61,499 bases of DNA from a virus: the IMG/VR virus record IMGVR_UViG_3300031215_000016, positions 1 to 61,499 of that record. One strand, written 5' to 3'. Both the position numbers and the translations under genes were made by a program. The stretch's first letter is position 1. Every line of letters starts with the position of its first letter. The notes below the pieces were generated by a model. That model was not told where the DNA came from, did no database searches, and was given only the letters and a program-made list of their open reading frames with translations. This document shows, piece by piece, positions 40,172 to 49,720 of the stretch.

Positions 40172-41934
40172 TACTTAAAAAATTCGAGTTTAGTTTCAAA
40201 TCCCGTATCTTCCCAAGTGTGCGACAAAGAACGCAAGTAGAATTTTTCATTGTCTGAGTCGGAACCATAACGTATGATGCCGATTACGTCATAAAATCTT
40301 TGGGAACGGATATTTATGTTGCCATCTATTTTACAGTTTATTCTAACACCTCTCCAATCAAACCCCTTAATTCTCTGTGTCTTTTCTATCGGGGATGGGA
40401 CACGCTTCAAATAAATATATTCTTTTTTTGTAAGGTTGTTATTATTTTGGCTTATCTTATCGTTAAGTTCATTTTGTTTTTCAGGCGACAAACCAAGTAT
40501 CTTAACTTCGTCCACTTCATAGAAGTAATCAGCATCCATTAAAACATAATCAGACTCTTTCTCTATTGATTGTATTCCCAAATCAGAAACGCTCTTTATT
40601 TTCCCTGTAATAGGGTTTCTGTCGACCAGCTTCTCGTCTACGGCCAAGTAAGATTGGCCATTGATTACTACAAAGTCCTTATCTTGGTTTTTAATTTTAT
40701 CTCTGTTCTGATTATTTATTAATTGAAAAACTCTTTTCTGAGTTATGTAGACTTTATGTCTAAGGTCTATTTGTTCCCCGTCTGCTGTTGTGGTTTGTGG
40801 AGTAACTGCGTTCAGCATAGTCATGTCTTCGATGACAGAAACGTCAAACATTTGAAGCCTTCTATCTGTAGCGCTGCCAAATTTCTTGTTGTACGAATCG
40901 TTACGGTAAAAGAAAGAATCAAAGAGTTTTCTGCCCCGGTCATCGCCAGAAACAAAAACAGAATCTCCCCTTCTAGGGAAATAAAAAGATGTTTCGGGTT
41001 GAAGTCTTCTTATGCCAAACTCGTCAATTTTTAAATCTTCGGGTTTAGAAAGACCTTCTAAAGAAACAAAAAATAATTTAAGGGTGTCTTTTTCCACTTC
41101 TAACCAAGCTCTGCAAGATAAAATAGCGCAAAGCTTCAATAGAAATGACCAGTCGGATTGACTATCTTGAGTCGCAGGCGCTAACAGTGTAGGCTGTTGT
41201 TCCCAGTCCTTATTTGCGGCAAGCTCTGGAAGGACAATGCTAGAGTCATCAAAATCCCACTCATTCTCTTCTGCTATGCCCTCTATAATTGCTTTGTAAG
41301 TTATGCTTATGTCGTTGCCATATTTGACTCTATATCTACTCCCATCGGTATTTACTTTACTGTCAAATTGATTAACTGCGACATCTAAGGGACTCCTAAT
41401 ACTTTGAAGTAAGTCGTTGTTATCTACTATGGTTGTGTTTTCACCAAAAAATTCGTCAGGAAGTGGGGTAACATCATAATTATTTCTTATGTAGTTGTAA
41501 ACGAACAACCTGGAAGAAGAAGAAATGTCTGGATAGGTGTAACTTCTAGTTCTGTTGACTGCTTCTGAGTTAAAAGCCTTCATACATGTTATGGTCACAT
41601 AAACTTCTCCATCTTCTTGGTAGTCGGACTTAATAACTCTTATGGGCCCTTGGAACACTTTACGGTAATTCACTGTGTTTCTTCCAGAGCCCAACTCTAA
41701 ATCGCCACCCCAAAAACTGATTATGCCCCCTACTTGCAGAAAAGCATATAAGAATTCAGCGTTATTGGCTGTGAGAGTTAACTCAGTCATTAAGGAAGCC
41801 TGCTCTTCGTAATTAGCCCTAAAAACTGTTTTAGTTATGTCAATAGCAGGCTCCCCGTAATAGCAACGAAAATACGGTTGGTCTTCACCAGCTAAATAGT
41901 TAGAGGGATTTTTCTGTCGAAGTACTCTAGGCAT
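40171..41934 (-). CDS. Tail hub protein, gpD/gp27-like
   Basis: The 587-residue protein has the late-control gpD-like features RCYYGEPAIDITKTVF... and a SDWSFLLKLCAILSCRAWLEVEKDTLKLFFV segment common to hub proteins. The C-terminus ends with SLSHTWEDTGFETKLEFFK, the classic gpD-type end. It lies between the LysM protein and the spike gene as expected. Confidence 0.75.
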   Translation of the reverse strand: MPRVLRQKNPSNYLAGEDQPYFRCYYGEPAIDITKTVFRANYEEQASLMTELTLTANNAEFLYAFLQVGGIISFWGGDLELGSGRNTVNYRKVFQGPIRVIKSDYQEDGEVYVTITCMKAFNSEAVNRTRSYTYPDISSSSRLFVYNYIRNNYDVTPLPDEFFGENTTIVDNNDLLQSIRSPLDVAVNQFDSKVNTDGSRYRVKYGNDISITYKAIIEGIAEENEWDFDDSSIVLPELAANKDWEQQPTLLAPATQDSQSDWSFLLKLCAILSCRAWLEVEKDTLKLFFVSLEGLSKPEDLKIDEFGIRRLQPETSFYFPRRGDSVFVSGDDRGRKLFDSFFYRNDSYNKKFGSATDRRLQMFDVSVIEDMTMLNAVTPQTTTADGEQIDLRHKVYITQKRVFQLINNQNRDKIKNQDKDFVVINGQSYLAVDEKLVDRNPITGKIKSVSDLGIQSIEKESDYVLMDADYFYEVDEVKILGLSPEKQNELNDKISQNNNNLTKKEYIYLKRVPSPIEKTQRIKGFDWRGVRINCKIDGNINIRSQRFYDVIGIIRYGSDSDNEKFYLRSLSHTWEDTGFETKLEFFK

Positions 41935-42244
41935 TCCTAAATCTATCTAAATTAAAATCTTTTCTCAATACGATGACTAAGGGTATTTTTAGTGTTTCTC
42001 CTGTTCTCCAATCTTGCGGCCTTCTCAATCTATTTGTGTTGCATAAAATAGTCCAATTAGATTCTCCACCACCAGAAAATTTAAACAAGAATTCGCTGAT
42101 TGTATTGATGCTGTCTGAAGCTTTTATGTCATACTCCGTAGTCTCTAATATTTTGTTTCTGGGTACGGGCATGTAATGGTCAGCTTTCCCCGTTAAGTAA
42201 ACGGAGCGAACATTATTAAGGTTGAGCTTATCTTGATAAATCAT
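41927..42244 (-). CDS. LysM-like tail protein, gpX type
   Basis: The 105 residues show a LysM layout: YDIKASDSINTISEFLF, then NWTILCNTNRLRRPQDWRTGETLKIP. Such small LysM proteins (gpX) sit at the hub of contractile tails. It overlaps the hub gene by 8 bases. A 10-base version of the dispersed repeat (42111-42120) encodes its ASDS segment. Confidence 0.7.
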   Translation of the reverse strand: MIYQDKLNLNNVRSVYLTGKADHYMPVPRNKILETTEYDIKASDSINTISEFLFKFSGGGESNWTILCNTNRLRRPQDWRTGETLKIPLVIVLRKDFNLDRFRNA

Positions 42245-42249
42245 AGTTA

Positions 42250-43377
42250 CTAATTTTCAGAAATAGATTTTATTGCCGCGTTAATAAGTGCGGGGTTTAT
42301 GTTAGCGCGGTACTTCTCTAGTACGGGTTTAGAAAAATCGCTGTGAACATCCCACTCGTCTATAATAAAAGAGACGCTACATTCGCTACGTATGGGCATG
42401 TAGTCTTTATTATGTAAAACATGCTTAACGCCAACGCTGTCTATTTTTCCCATAAAAACTCTATTACCAAGAATCAAGTAGAGTTGCGGTATTGACTCAA
42501 ATCTAGGGGCCGGCTCTTGCATCCCATTATAGTATCGGGGGCGAGAAAGGCCCTCTAATTCTTTTTTCTGAATAATAGGGTATTGAAAAGAGCACAGTCT
42601 ATCAACAACGGGTTGAGTACCATTTACCGAATCACCACCATACTTTGCGTGTTTGTCATTGCTGTACGGATTCTTGGCTTGTTCCCTTAATTCGGCACTA
42701 AATAGTTCGTCTTCATTCATTGATATTCTGGAAGCATCGAAAAATAAGTTGAAGCTCATTGTTCTTCTGCCACCAAAAACCCAGTTATTTCTAGACGCAC
42801 CAAAACCCAAGTAGTTTTTTTCTACAACGTTATTCTTTTTCTTATCCTCAAACTCTGTGGGGTTATACTGGAAAAAGAAAAAATCTTTTGGGTTTATCTT
42901 TTTATTTTCAAACAAGTAAGTGGGGATTAAGCACCCCCTAGTTTTATCAATATCGAGAACGTTATATTCAGACGCTATGGTAGGGAATAAAGGGAGTTCT
43001 TTTTTTATACTTCTTAGGTTTGATACTGTCGGGTCTTTTTGTGGTTCCCCAACTTTACCAATACCCTCTCCCAAATCTCTCATAGCTTGAGGGTAGTCAA
43101 TAACCCCACCAGTAACTCTGCTAAATAGGGTAAGCTTTTTAGCTGTGTCCAGACTTATCTTACCTAAGTTAGAGGCTTTCAAAATAGGGTCTGGAACAAT
43201 AGCACTAAGGACGGCCCCGCCATAATTTAAAGCGCTTCTAGTGACACCAGCAGCGAGAGTGTTTTCTCTTTCGGTTTCGACATTCCTAAAGTCTAAAGAC
43301 TTTCTTACGGACAAAAAACTGTTGGTTGTTCTTTTTTTAGAAGACTCGGTAAAGTTTTTCGTGTTATCACTAGCCAT
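42250..43377 (-). CDS. Contractile-injection tube-initiator/baseplate protein, Afp7/gp53-like
   Basis: The segment FFFQYNPTEFEDKKKNNVVEKNYLGFGASRNNWVFGGRRTMSFNLFFDAS fits the N-terminal domain of contractile-injection-system tube proteins (Afp7/Pvc7 type), which normally carry a LysM at the end. Here the LysM is encoded as the separate next gene. The 375-residue protein is preceded by the tape-measure gene (8-base overlap). Confidence 0.65.
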   Translation of the reverse strand: MASDNTKNFTESSKKRTTNSFLSVRKSLDFRNVETERENTLAAGVTRSALNYGGAVLSAIVPDPILKASNLGKISLDTAKKLTLFSRVTGGVIDYPQAMRDLGEGIGKVGEPQKDPTVSNLRSIKKELPLFPTIASEYNVLDIDKTRGCLIPTYLFENKKINPKDFFFFQYNPTEFEDKKKNNVVEKNYLGFGASRNNWVFGGRRTMSFNLFFDASRISMNEDELFSAELREQAKNPYSNDKHAKYGGDSVNGTQPVVDRLCSFQYPIIQKKELEGLSRPRYYNGMQEPAPRFESIPQLYLILGNRVFMGKIDSVGVKHVLHNKDYMPIRSECSVSFIIDEWDVHSDFSKPVLEKYRANINPALINAAIKSISEN

Positions 43378-45646
43378 ATACTTTGCTTTGATTATTAATA
43401 ACCAACCCAGACCTAAATCTTAGTTTATCGGTGGCTTTTCTATTCTCTTCTTCTACTACTTTTCTAACTTTCTGAGAAAAATCGTTGGCATCGTCTTTAT
43501 TCATAGAACCATCAAAAACTATTGATATATCGCTTTTGAAGTTGTTTTTGTTGACGGGGACGGAAGCTTGAGGAGATTTTGTTTTGTGCGATTCTTTTGT
43601 GGGATTGGATTGTTTCGAGGTTTTTTTGCTGTCGTACAGCCCAGAACCAGTCCATATATTATCAGCATCGGTATTCATGTCCCTAGCAACGTTAATGCCA
43701 GCAATGCCAACGGCTGCGGCAGTACCATATCCCGGAATCAAAGAAGCTATCCCCTCTGCTATAGCTAGGCCACCCCCAACATTATCTCCAGCTTTGAATC
43801 TTCTGTAGGCTTCTGAAGCGGCAAAAAACAAACCAATAACAGGTATTTTTTTCATAATCTGTCTTAGACCAACACCAAGACCTTTACTGCCCAACCCAAA
43901 AACTTTGCTAAGTAGCCCACCACCCGTCTTGATGCTAAACATTCTTTTAGTAGCTGAGCCAATACTCTTAAATATGCTGAAGACCTTTTTACCAATATTC
44001 CAAACACGTCTTAAAATATTGGCACCCCCTCTAATAACAGCAAAAGTGGTTTTTAATACAGTAGTAGCTATCTTAAAACCAACAAACCCAGAAGCCACTA
44101 AGCCGAGCGCATAAGCTACTTTGTTTAGTCCGTCTCTATAATCCCCATTGTCTCCAATTAGACTTAAAATGAATTTGCCAAAATCACCCAAAAGACCGAG
44201 CATTACCCTTAACGGCTTAGTGCCACGGTAGAAGGCTTTGGCCATGTCTATAATCGCGGGAATAGCCTCTTTAACGAACCTAACTATTTTCGCTCTAAGG
44301 ATGACGAATCTCATTTCTATAGCCAGAAGCTTCATTCCAAATTCGTCTGTTCCAGCGCCAACTTTTTTAAATTGTCTGTCTAAGTAGCCTCCAAGTATTT
44401 GACCTAAATCTCTTACTGCGCCAATAAGTTGTTTAAAGAAAGCGGTAGCTACTCTAACCACATCGGCTATTTGTTTTTTGTGTGACATTAACCAATCAGC
44501 AATAGACTTAAAAGTGTCCCTGTAAACTGAATATAAAGAGTTGGGGTCGTCTATTCTGCCCACCAAAGTCATGGTCATCAGGTCTTTGTATTCACTAATC
44601 CTAGACATCATTTCGTCTATCGTTTTCGGGGTATCTTTTAGTATAGAATTTAAAAGTTTTTGGTCTTTTATAACTTCCATCACTGCGTCTCTGGACATTT
44701 TCGTGCCCTCTGGAATAACGGACATAACACGTTGCATAAGTCTTTGATTCATCATCATGGACTTATAAAGCGCGTCACCCCCATACATAATAGCATCGTG
44801 CAGTTGCTCAGACAAGTCACCAACTGATTGACCGGTATGGAAAGAAAGTTTTTGTAAGCTGTTAAGGGTGTCTTTGAAGTCTAGGTCAAGTCTAGCTAAG
44901 TTGTTTTTTACGCCCACGTATTCTGTGTCGGATAAAAACAGTTGGCCCTTGGCTCCCTGAGACTTTTTATACATTAAGTCTCTTTCAGAGTTCGCTTGGC
45001 CACCAGAAGCTATTTTAGTTTTACGTATGACTCTGTTGAAGCCGTCCGCAGCTTCCATAGATTTTTTGAACATTCTAGTGATGCCTTTAACCACTTTTGA
45101 TAGCGCTTTGAACACTTCAATAGTAATAAAAATAGCAGCCCCATAACCGCCCATAGACCTAGTGGCCATGCTAAGACCTTGGGAGAATTGCTGAAGCTTA
45201 CTACCGGGAAAAAGTTCGGCAACGTTGCTCATTGCGTTTCCAGCTTTACTGCCCATATTAGAACCTTGGGTCGCAGCTCTCCCTGGCTTACCTTTTAAAG
45301 TGGCCATATAATTGTTTATGTCTTTAGAGTGCTGGCTTAGTTTACCGCTACTAAGGCTTCTTTGCATTCTCGTGTTTTGATAGCCCATGTAGCCACGTAT
45401 AATGTTGGCTTGCTTTCTTCTTTCACTACCCTTGGGCAGTAAACCCATTCTTACTTTTCGGTCAATTGAGCGTATTTTGGATTTGTTTGATGCTATCTTA
45501 GCAGTATATTCGACAGCTTTCTTTAGATTTTTTGTCTCCTCTTTGCTATAATTTTTCATTTTAGTCATCTGACTGACAACGTCATCCATCTTTTTTCCGG
45601 CTTTACCAGAAGCTATGTTGGCTATTATATCAAAGGGGTTAATCAT
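43370..45646 (-). CDS. Tape measure protein
   Basis: The 758 residues are helical and rich in Lys, Gly and Ala with several membrane-like hydrophobic segments (GAAIFITIEVFKALSKVV, VAYALGLVASGFVGFKIATTVL, AAAVGIAGINVA), as in tape measure proteins. It sits after the frameshifted chaperone pair and before baseplate genes, the canonical position. At roughly 1.5 angstrom per residue the length implies a tail of about 110 nm. Confidence 0.8.
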   Translation of the reverse strand: MINPFDIIANIASGKAGKKMDDVVSQMTKMKNYSKEETKNLKKAVEYTAKIASNKSKIRSIDRKVRMGLLPKGSERRKQANIIRGYMGYQNTRMQRSLSSGKLSQHSKDINNYMATLKGKPGRAATQGSNMGSKAGNAMSNVAELFPGSKLQQFSQGLSMATRSMGGYGAAIFITIEVFKALSKVVKGITRMFKKSMEAADGFNRVIRKTKIASGGQANSERDLMYKKSQGAKGQLFLSDTEYVGVKNNLARLDLDFKDTLNSLQKLSFHTGQSVGDLSEQLHDAIMYGGDALYKSMMMNQRLMQRVMSVIPEGTKMSRDAVMEVIKDQKLLNSILKDTPKTIDEMMSRISEYKDLMTMTLVGRIDDPNSLYSVYRDTFKSIADWLMSHKKQIADVVRVATAFFKQLIGAVRDLGQILGGYLDRQFKKVGAGTDEFGMKLLAIEMRFVILRAKIVRFVKEAIPAIIDMAKAFYRGTKPLRVMLGLLGDFGKFILSLIGDNGDYRDGLNKVAYALGLVASGFVGFKIATTVLKTTFAVIRGGANILRRVWNIGKKVFSIFKSIGSATKRMFSIKTGGGLLSKVFGLGSKGLGVGLRQIMKKIPVIGLFFAASEAYRRFKAGDNVGGGLAIAEGIASLIPGYGTAAAVGIAGINVARDMNTDADNIWTGSGLYDSKKTSKQSNPTKESHKTKSPQASVPVNKNNFKSDISIVFDGSMNKDDANDFSQKVRKVVEEENRKATDKLRFRSGLVINNQSKVYG

Positions 45647-45998
45647 CGTTTTCGCTATTTAGCTTATCTGCCTCTTTTTGTTCGTCCAAATATACGGGAT
45701 ATTCTAAGTCCATGAATAATTGCCTAGTTATCTCGTCCATCATCATTGTTTCTTTATAAGAGTACTTAAATCGCTTTGCGAAAAAAACACAGTAACTTAT
45801 CAAGTCCCAATTCGGCTCTCTTGGCCTATCGCTGTAAATTGTGTGAAAGGTAAAATTACCAAAAACATCTTGTAGTTGCGGCCAATGATTTCTTGATGGG
45901 TTTATACTGGGCCAGACCTTGATGACTGACCCAGAAAACGAGCCTATTCCGCGAAAAAATTTCCCTGCTCTACTACTAATGCAACAGTAGAACCACAA
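45639..45998 (-). CDS. Tail assembly chaperone, -1 frameshift extension (T-like)
   Basis: This frame has no convincing start of its own (the first ATG lies inside the upstream gene and gives a Cys-rich translation of coding sequence in another frame). It overlaps the end of the Zn-ribbon chaperone gene and is in the -1 frame relative to it. A slippage at the AAATTTT heptamer joins 290 codons of that gene to 105 codons of this one, giving a 395-residue product. Its end overlaps the tape-measure start by 8 bases, as in G/GT chaperone systems. Confidence 0.75.
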   Translation of the reverse strand: MWFYCCISSRAGKFFRGIGSFSGSVIKVWPSINPSRNHWPQLQDVFGNFTFHTIYSDRPREPNWDLISYCVFFAKRFKYSYKETMMMDEITRQLFMDLEYPVYLDEQKEADKLNSENDD

Positions 45999-46825
45999 GA
46001 ATCACAAGTACTTTCAGTAAAAAATCCCAACACAGGCAACTCATAAAAAACTATCGCTTCTTTAAGTTTTTTAAGGTCTTTAATACCTAACAACTCATTT
46101 AGAAGCTTTATGGTTTTGTACGGTCTTACCTGAGTGTTAGTTAATTCTATTTCTTCGCCATCAACACCCACTTTAGCGGAAACAATACAATCAAGTATCA
46201 TGTGTCTCCAAAAATGTATAGTGTCTTCTCCCTTTATGTAACGCTCATTGTTTATGGCGTCTTTTAGTTTCGGTGCTCTAAGAACAAACTTGGTTATTCT
46301 CTTGCCATCAATTTCGGGTTCCAATAATTCTCCTTTAGGATTCTTAGGTGAGTTGTAGATTATCTCTGCGCTCAACTCATATTCTTTACTAGTAAGGTGG
46401 TGTAAATCTTCGCCAGAATCTACAAGCTCTTTGTGCTCAGGAATAAAATCTACTTTGTTTAAGTCCAAGTCTTTTGAGCCTTTGTGCCCACAACTACCAC
46501 AACCATAGGGTTGGTTTTCTAATATGTCTTGCCAAGCTGTGCGGTGAATCTCTACCATGGCGGTGTTCGCGTCACTAAGGAAAAGATTTGTTATGGCGCT
46601 AGGCACGGCAAAGGTTTTATTTTTTAAATAAGCCTCTCTAACATCGTGACAGATTTCTCTGCTACCTAAAGAAGCGATTGTAGCGCTAAGGATGTTGGCT
46701 ACTGTTGTGTACGGCTTTTCGTTTCTTTTTTTAAGGATTATTTCTTCTGCCACCCCGTTAACTACTGCTATTTCGTAGTCATTTACTGATGACTCTCCTA
46801 CTTTAATTCCAATGGGTAATTTCAT
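45944..46825 (-). CDS. Tail assembly chaperone with zinc-ribbon motifs (G-like)
   Basis: The 293-residue form starts at ATG 46825 (MKLPIGIKVGES). A longer frame to 46870 reads into the terminator hairpin and is unlikely. It has two Cys pairs, CGSCGHK and CDSCGST, that could bind zinc, and a helical middle. The position between tail tube and tape measure, plus the slippery site near its 3' end, marks it as the short chaperone product. Confidence 0.7.
   Translation of the reverse strand: MKLPIGIKVGESSVNDYEIAVVNGVAEEIILKKRNEKPYTTVANILSATIASLGSREICHDVREAYLKNKTFAVPSAITNLFLSDANTAMVEIHRTAWQDILENQPYGCGSCGHKGSKDLDLNKVDFIPEHKELVDSGEDLHHLTSKEYELSAEIIYNSPKNPKGELLEPEIDGKRITKFVLRAPKLKDAINNERYIKGEDTIHFWRHMILDCIVSAKVGVDGEEIELTNTQVRPYKTIKLLNELLGIKDLKKLKEAIVFYELPVLGFFTESTCDSCGSTVALVVEQGNFFAE
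45956..45962 (-). other. Programmed -1 ribosomal frameshift heptamer
   Basis: On the minus strand A AAT TTT fits the X XXY YYZ pattern, in the zero frame of the short chaperone gene, ten bases ahead of its TAG stop. Both tRNAs can re-pair after slipping back one base, and the -1 frame is open to 45639. Confidence 0.8.
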
Positions 46826-46859
46826 ATATGATAATTTTTTGTGCGGAACAAAAATAAAA

Positions 46860-46892
46860 AAATCCCCCATAACATAACATCGTGAGGGATTT
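46860..46892 (-). terminator. Rho-independent terminator after the tail tube gene
   Basis: AAATCCC (46860-46866) pairs with GGGATTT (46886-46892). On the minus strand the stem is followed by a run of T residues (TTTTTTATTTTTG). It ends most transcripts of sheath and tube, which are needed in high copy, before the low-copy chaperone and tape-measure genes. Confidence 0.8.
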
Positions 46893-46915
46893 CAACCAAC
46901 GTATAAAACAGAATG

Positions 46916-47410
46916 TTAACCGATAACGGAATTAAGTACTGGCGTAACCAAGTTGGGTTGGTTAGTCACATCGAACTGTAAAGGAACCATGTAAGCATCG
47001 TCAATTGTTGCTGGGTAAGTAACAACGAATTTTTCTCGTCCCTCAACATTAAAGTCTGGGAACTGTATTGCTGACATTCTAAAATCTTTCAACAACATAG
47101 AAAAAACATCTATTTGCTTGTGTCTCTTAGTAGCAACAATGTCAATTTTGTAGCCCTGCTTTATACAAGCAATGGCAAAAATTTGGAGCGCATAATCATT
47201 AACGTCTGACTGAAAAGGTCTAGTCAGTGTTATATCGGAGTAGTCAACTATTTGGTCAGAAAACTTTTTCTTCTTATTGGTCACACCATCCACAGTCTCA
47301 ACGCTCTCGCCCCCTATACTTAAACCAGTAAGGGTCTCAAAGTGCGGCTCAACTAGGCCCGGTATTCCCTCAAGAATCCAACCATTAGTTACCATTAAAT
47401 CTTTTACCAT
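46916..47410 (-). CDS. Tail tube protein
   Basis: A 164-residue protein of tube size. It includes TGLSIGGESVETVDGVTNKKKKFSDQIVDYSDITLTRPF, the loop and strand typical of contractile-tail tube proteins (gp19 / XkdM type), and a beta-rich remainder. It follows the sheath gene by 10 bases and is followed by a terminator. Confidence 0.8.
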   Translation of the reverse strand: MVKDLMVTNGWILEGIPGLVEPHFETLTGLSIGGESVETVDGVTNKKKKFSDQIVDYSDITLTRPFQSDVNDYALQIFAIACIKQGYKIDIVATKRHKQIDVFSMLLKDFRMSAIQFPDFNVEGREKFVVTYPATIDDAYMVPLQFDVTNQPNLVTPVLNSVIG

Positions 47411-47420
47411 ATCTAAGTTT

Positions 47421-49223
47421 TTATGAAACTAATAAAGCTCCATCGTTTCTATTTATCCTCAAAGTTACGGTTTCTGAGCATTCAGTAGGGATGTACTGAA
47501 CTTCAAAGTTTCTAACTTTTCTGTCCTGCGTAGCTGGGTTAAGTGTTGAGCCAGACAAAATGATACAAGCTTCTGAAAACGGTATGCTATTTTCGAGGGC
47601 TTCTTCATCGTATTCATTACCAAAAAATGCGGTAAGGAAGTTAACCACCTGATTATCGAAACGAGGGGTTATGGGTACTTGTAGTGTCCAAGCTAAGTTG
47701 TCTACAAAAATCTTGCGGTAGTAGTTAGCTTGAATAACCAGGTGGATAGAGTGCCATAAAGTGTTGGTACTCATGGTTCGAGAACTTAACATGTAAATTC
47801 CTAGACCATCCGTTTTAACGGCCACGTTAACTAGATAATCTCGAACACGAGTATTTATCTTAACGTTTTCGGCTGGTGACAACTTAGGAAAGTAGTCAGT
47901 TGCGCCTAAAGCTGCTGTGTTTATTCCAGCAGGCGGAGTATGAACTCTTCCACCGTTTTCTAGTTGCGCTTTTAAAAAGCCAGCACCCATAACATAACCA
48001 ACAGACGGAACAAAAACTTGCTTGTCTTGCGAAGCGCTATACACTTTTAGCCAGAAATCATAACAAGCAATTGAAGGCTCGTTTGCGCTGCTTAGCGTAG
48101 AGTAGTAAAGCTCTCTAGTGTCGTCAGTAGCATTGTACGGTAAATTGGCCAAGTAGATTGTATAGTTAGCGGCTGCCCAAATCTGTCCTTGAACGGCCAT
48201 TTCTACACTCATGTGGTCAACAACGGTAACGGCTTTTAAATAAACACCATCAAGAGCGGCCAAACCAAGACCTTCAGTTGTTGGGTATGCGTCTGATTCT
48301 GCTTCAGTGCCAGCATCACCGTTAGAAAAAGTAGTTGACGTAGAAACAGTCGGAGTAGAAAAAGTTAAATCAGAAATAAGTCCACCATTATTCGGAGTTA
48401 CCGGAACACCAGAGTTAGCTAATTTAACAGTAATACTAAACAGGGAAGTGGTCGGGCTAGTTTCTATGGAGTACACGGAGATTATCTTACCAACAACGGT
48501 TCCTTGGTAACTAACACTTTCACCAACAGTAACAGCGGCAATAACTTCATTAACGATATTAGTCGGTAATGTAGCACCAATAACCCTTTGTTGGTTTCCA
48601 TAAGAATTGAAAGTTTCAGTAGTAGCAGAAGCACTACTAGTATCGGCATCAGGAACAGACGCATTAGGTGTCGGAGTTCCTGTAACAGTAACGTACTTGC
48701 TTTCGTTTGTTAAGAACGCTACAATATTTGCAAAAGTATCTTTCTCTACTTCCTCAACAACAACTCCATTAGGGTCTGTTAAAGTCCACTTGTAGGGTGT
48801 GTCTGTAACCGCAGAAGCGGAAGCAATAGAGACTTTAGGGGAGTAACCATTTAACCATACGCCTGGGTCTTCTTCTCCAAGATAACCAGCCACTAAATCA
48901 ATAGATAAACTAGTTCCCGGTTCATCAACAGAAGCGGTAGCAGCAACGGCATCGGAAGCGACAATACGAACGCCATAAATTTTAGGGGTAGCTTGACCTG
49001 CATTGTCTATAAGTAGCTTAACCACTTCAGCGCCATACAAGTTTTTATCACTTCCCCCAAAAATTTCAGCGTCTTCCTCAACAGAAGAGTAAATAAACGC
49101 CTTATTAGGTACTCCCCTTTTTCTACGAAACACTAAACCCAAAGAGTTCGTGTCTGGTAGTTGGGGGGTGTTTAGGCCATTGGCCACACCATTTAAGACA
49201 TTCAATCCAACATTGTTAGACAT
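47421..49223 (-). CDS. Tail sheath protein
   Basis: The 600-residue protein has an N-terminal sheath-like domain (LVFRRKRGVPNKAFIYSSVEEDAEIFGG), a variable beta domain in the middle (about 190-310), and a conserved C-terminal sheath domain (NVAVKTDGLGIYMLSSRTMSTNTLWHSIHLVIQANYYRK ... LTAFFGNEYDEEAL). Together with the downstream tube gene it identifies a contractile tail. Confidence 0.85.
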   Translation of the reverse strand: MSNNVGLNVLNGVANGLNTPQLPDTNSLGLVFRRKRGVPNKAFIYSSVEEDAEIFGGSDKNLYGAEVVKLLIDNAGQATPKIYGVRIVASDAVAATASVDEPGTSLSIDLVAGYLGEEDPGVWLNGYSPKVSIASASAVTDTPYKWTLTDPNGVVVEEVEKDTFANIVAFLTNESKYVTVTGTPTPNASVPDADTSSASATTETFNSYGNQQRVIGATLPTNIVNEVIAAVTVGESVSYQGTVVGKIISVYSIETSPTTSLFSITVKLANSGVPVTPNNGGLISDLTFSTPTVSTSTTFSNGDAGTEAESDAYPTTEGLGLAALDGVYLKAVTVVDHMSVEMAVQGQIWAAANYTIYLANLPYNATDDTRELYYSTLSSANEPSIACYDFWLKVYSASQDKQVFVPSVGYVMGAGFLKAQLENGGRVHTPPAGINTAALGATDYFPKLSPAENVKINTRVRDYLVNVAVKTDGLGIYMLSSRTMSTNTLWHSIHLVIQANYYRKIFVDNLAWTLQVPITPRFDNQVVNFLTAFFGNEYDEEALENSIPFSEACIILSGSTLNPATQDRKVRNFEVQYIPTECSETVTLRINRNDGALLVS

Positions 49224-49270
49224 TTTTGAATGAATTTATGTTAATAAAAAAAATACTGCTAAACCCTTAG

Positions 49271-49278
49271 CAAATATA
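49271..49278 (-). promoter_or_regulatory. Candidate -7 box ahead of the sheath gene
   Basis: On the minus strand TATATTTG matches TAnnTTTG, 48 bases upstream of the sheath ATG, in a 110-base AT-rich gap. A TTTG lies 26 bases further upstream, too far for a good -33 box. Confidence 0.3.
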
Positions 49279-49333
49279 GTAAAAGTGTTTTTAGGGGGTA
49301 AGGACAAAAATCAAATTAAATCCTGTAGCTACT

Positions 49334-49420
49334 CTAGCAGCGTTTGGACTTATACTTTGCGCTTGTCTTAGTACCAACCCTAGGCATAATTTTGCTAGAC
49401 TTCATCTTAGCTTTTTTCAT
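49334..49420 (-). CDS. Small basic peptide (28 aa)
   Basis: ATG at 49420 opens 28 codons (MKKAKMKSSKIMPRVGTKTS and so on) ending in TAG at 49334-49336. The product is very Lys-rich. It fills part of the 203-base space between the 97-residue gene and the sheath gene. It could be a DNA-binding or virion-internal peptide, but evidence is only the open frame, the start and its position. Confidence 0.4.
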   Translation of the reverse strand: MKKAKMKSSKIMPRVGTKTSAKYKSKRC

Positions 49421-49426
49421 GGCAAT

Positions 49427-49720
49427 TTATTTTATGGATTTATTTATTTTACACAAATTTACGGCAAATACATTAGAGTTCGTAGCTGGAACCACATAAG
49501 ACTCACCATTAAAAACCTCTAAAGAGCTTCCACCATCGTGGGATATAGGTAGAGTAAAGTGTCCATTAGCTACAAACTTTATAACTTCTTCTTTTTTCTT
49601 CGCACCCTTAACCACTTTATAGGGCTCTTTTTTAGAAGATTTGGGTTCGGTGCTTTCAGTTTCTACTGCTTTGGATTGGTCTGGTTTCTCAGACTCATAA
49701 ATTTTTTTCTTGCTAGGCAT
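49427..49720 (-). CDS. Hypothetical neck/tail-region protein (97 aa)
   Basis: A Lys/Glu/Ser-rich tail (1-45) is followed by a small beta domain (KFVANGHFTLPISHDGGSSLEVFNGESYVVP). The arrangement (disordered Lys/Glu-rich N-terminus, then a short domain with G-x-x-Y-x-[VL]-P) is shared with the protein at 53852-54127. No function is recognised. Confidence 0.55.
   Translation of the reverse strand: MPSKKKIYESEKPDQSKAVETESTEPKSSKKEPYKVVKGAKKKEEVIKFVANGHFTLPISHDGGSSLEVFNGESYVVPATNSNVFAVNLCKINKSIK

Noticed and set aside
45957-45998. Independent ATG start for the second tail-chaperone frame
   Set aside because: The first residues are a Cys/Trp-rich out-of-frame reading of the upstream gene. The slippery heptamer explains expression better.
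46826-46870. 15-residue N-terminal extension of the chaperone gene
   Set aside because: It runs into the terminator hairpin downstream of the tube gene, and MKLPIGIKV at 46825 is a better start.
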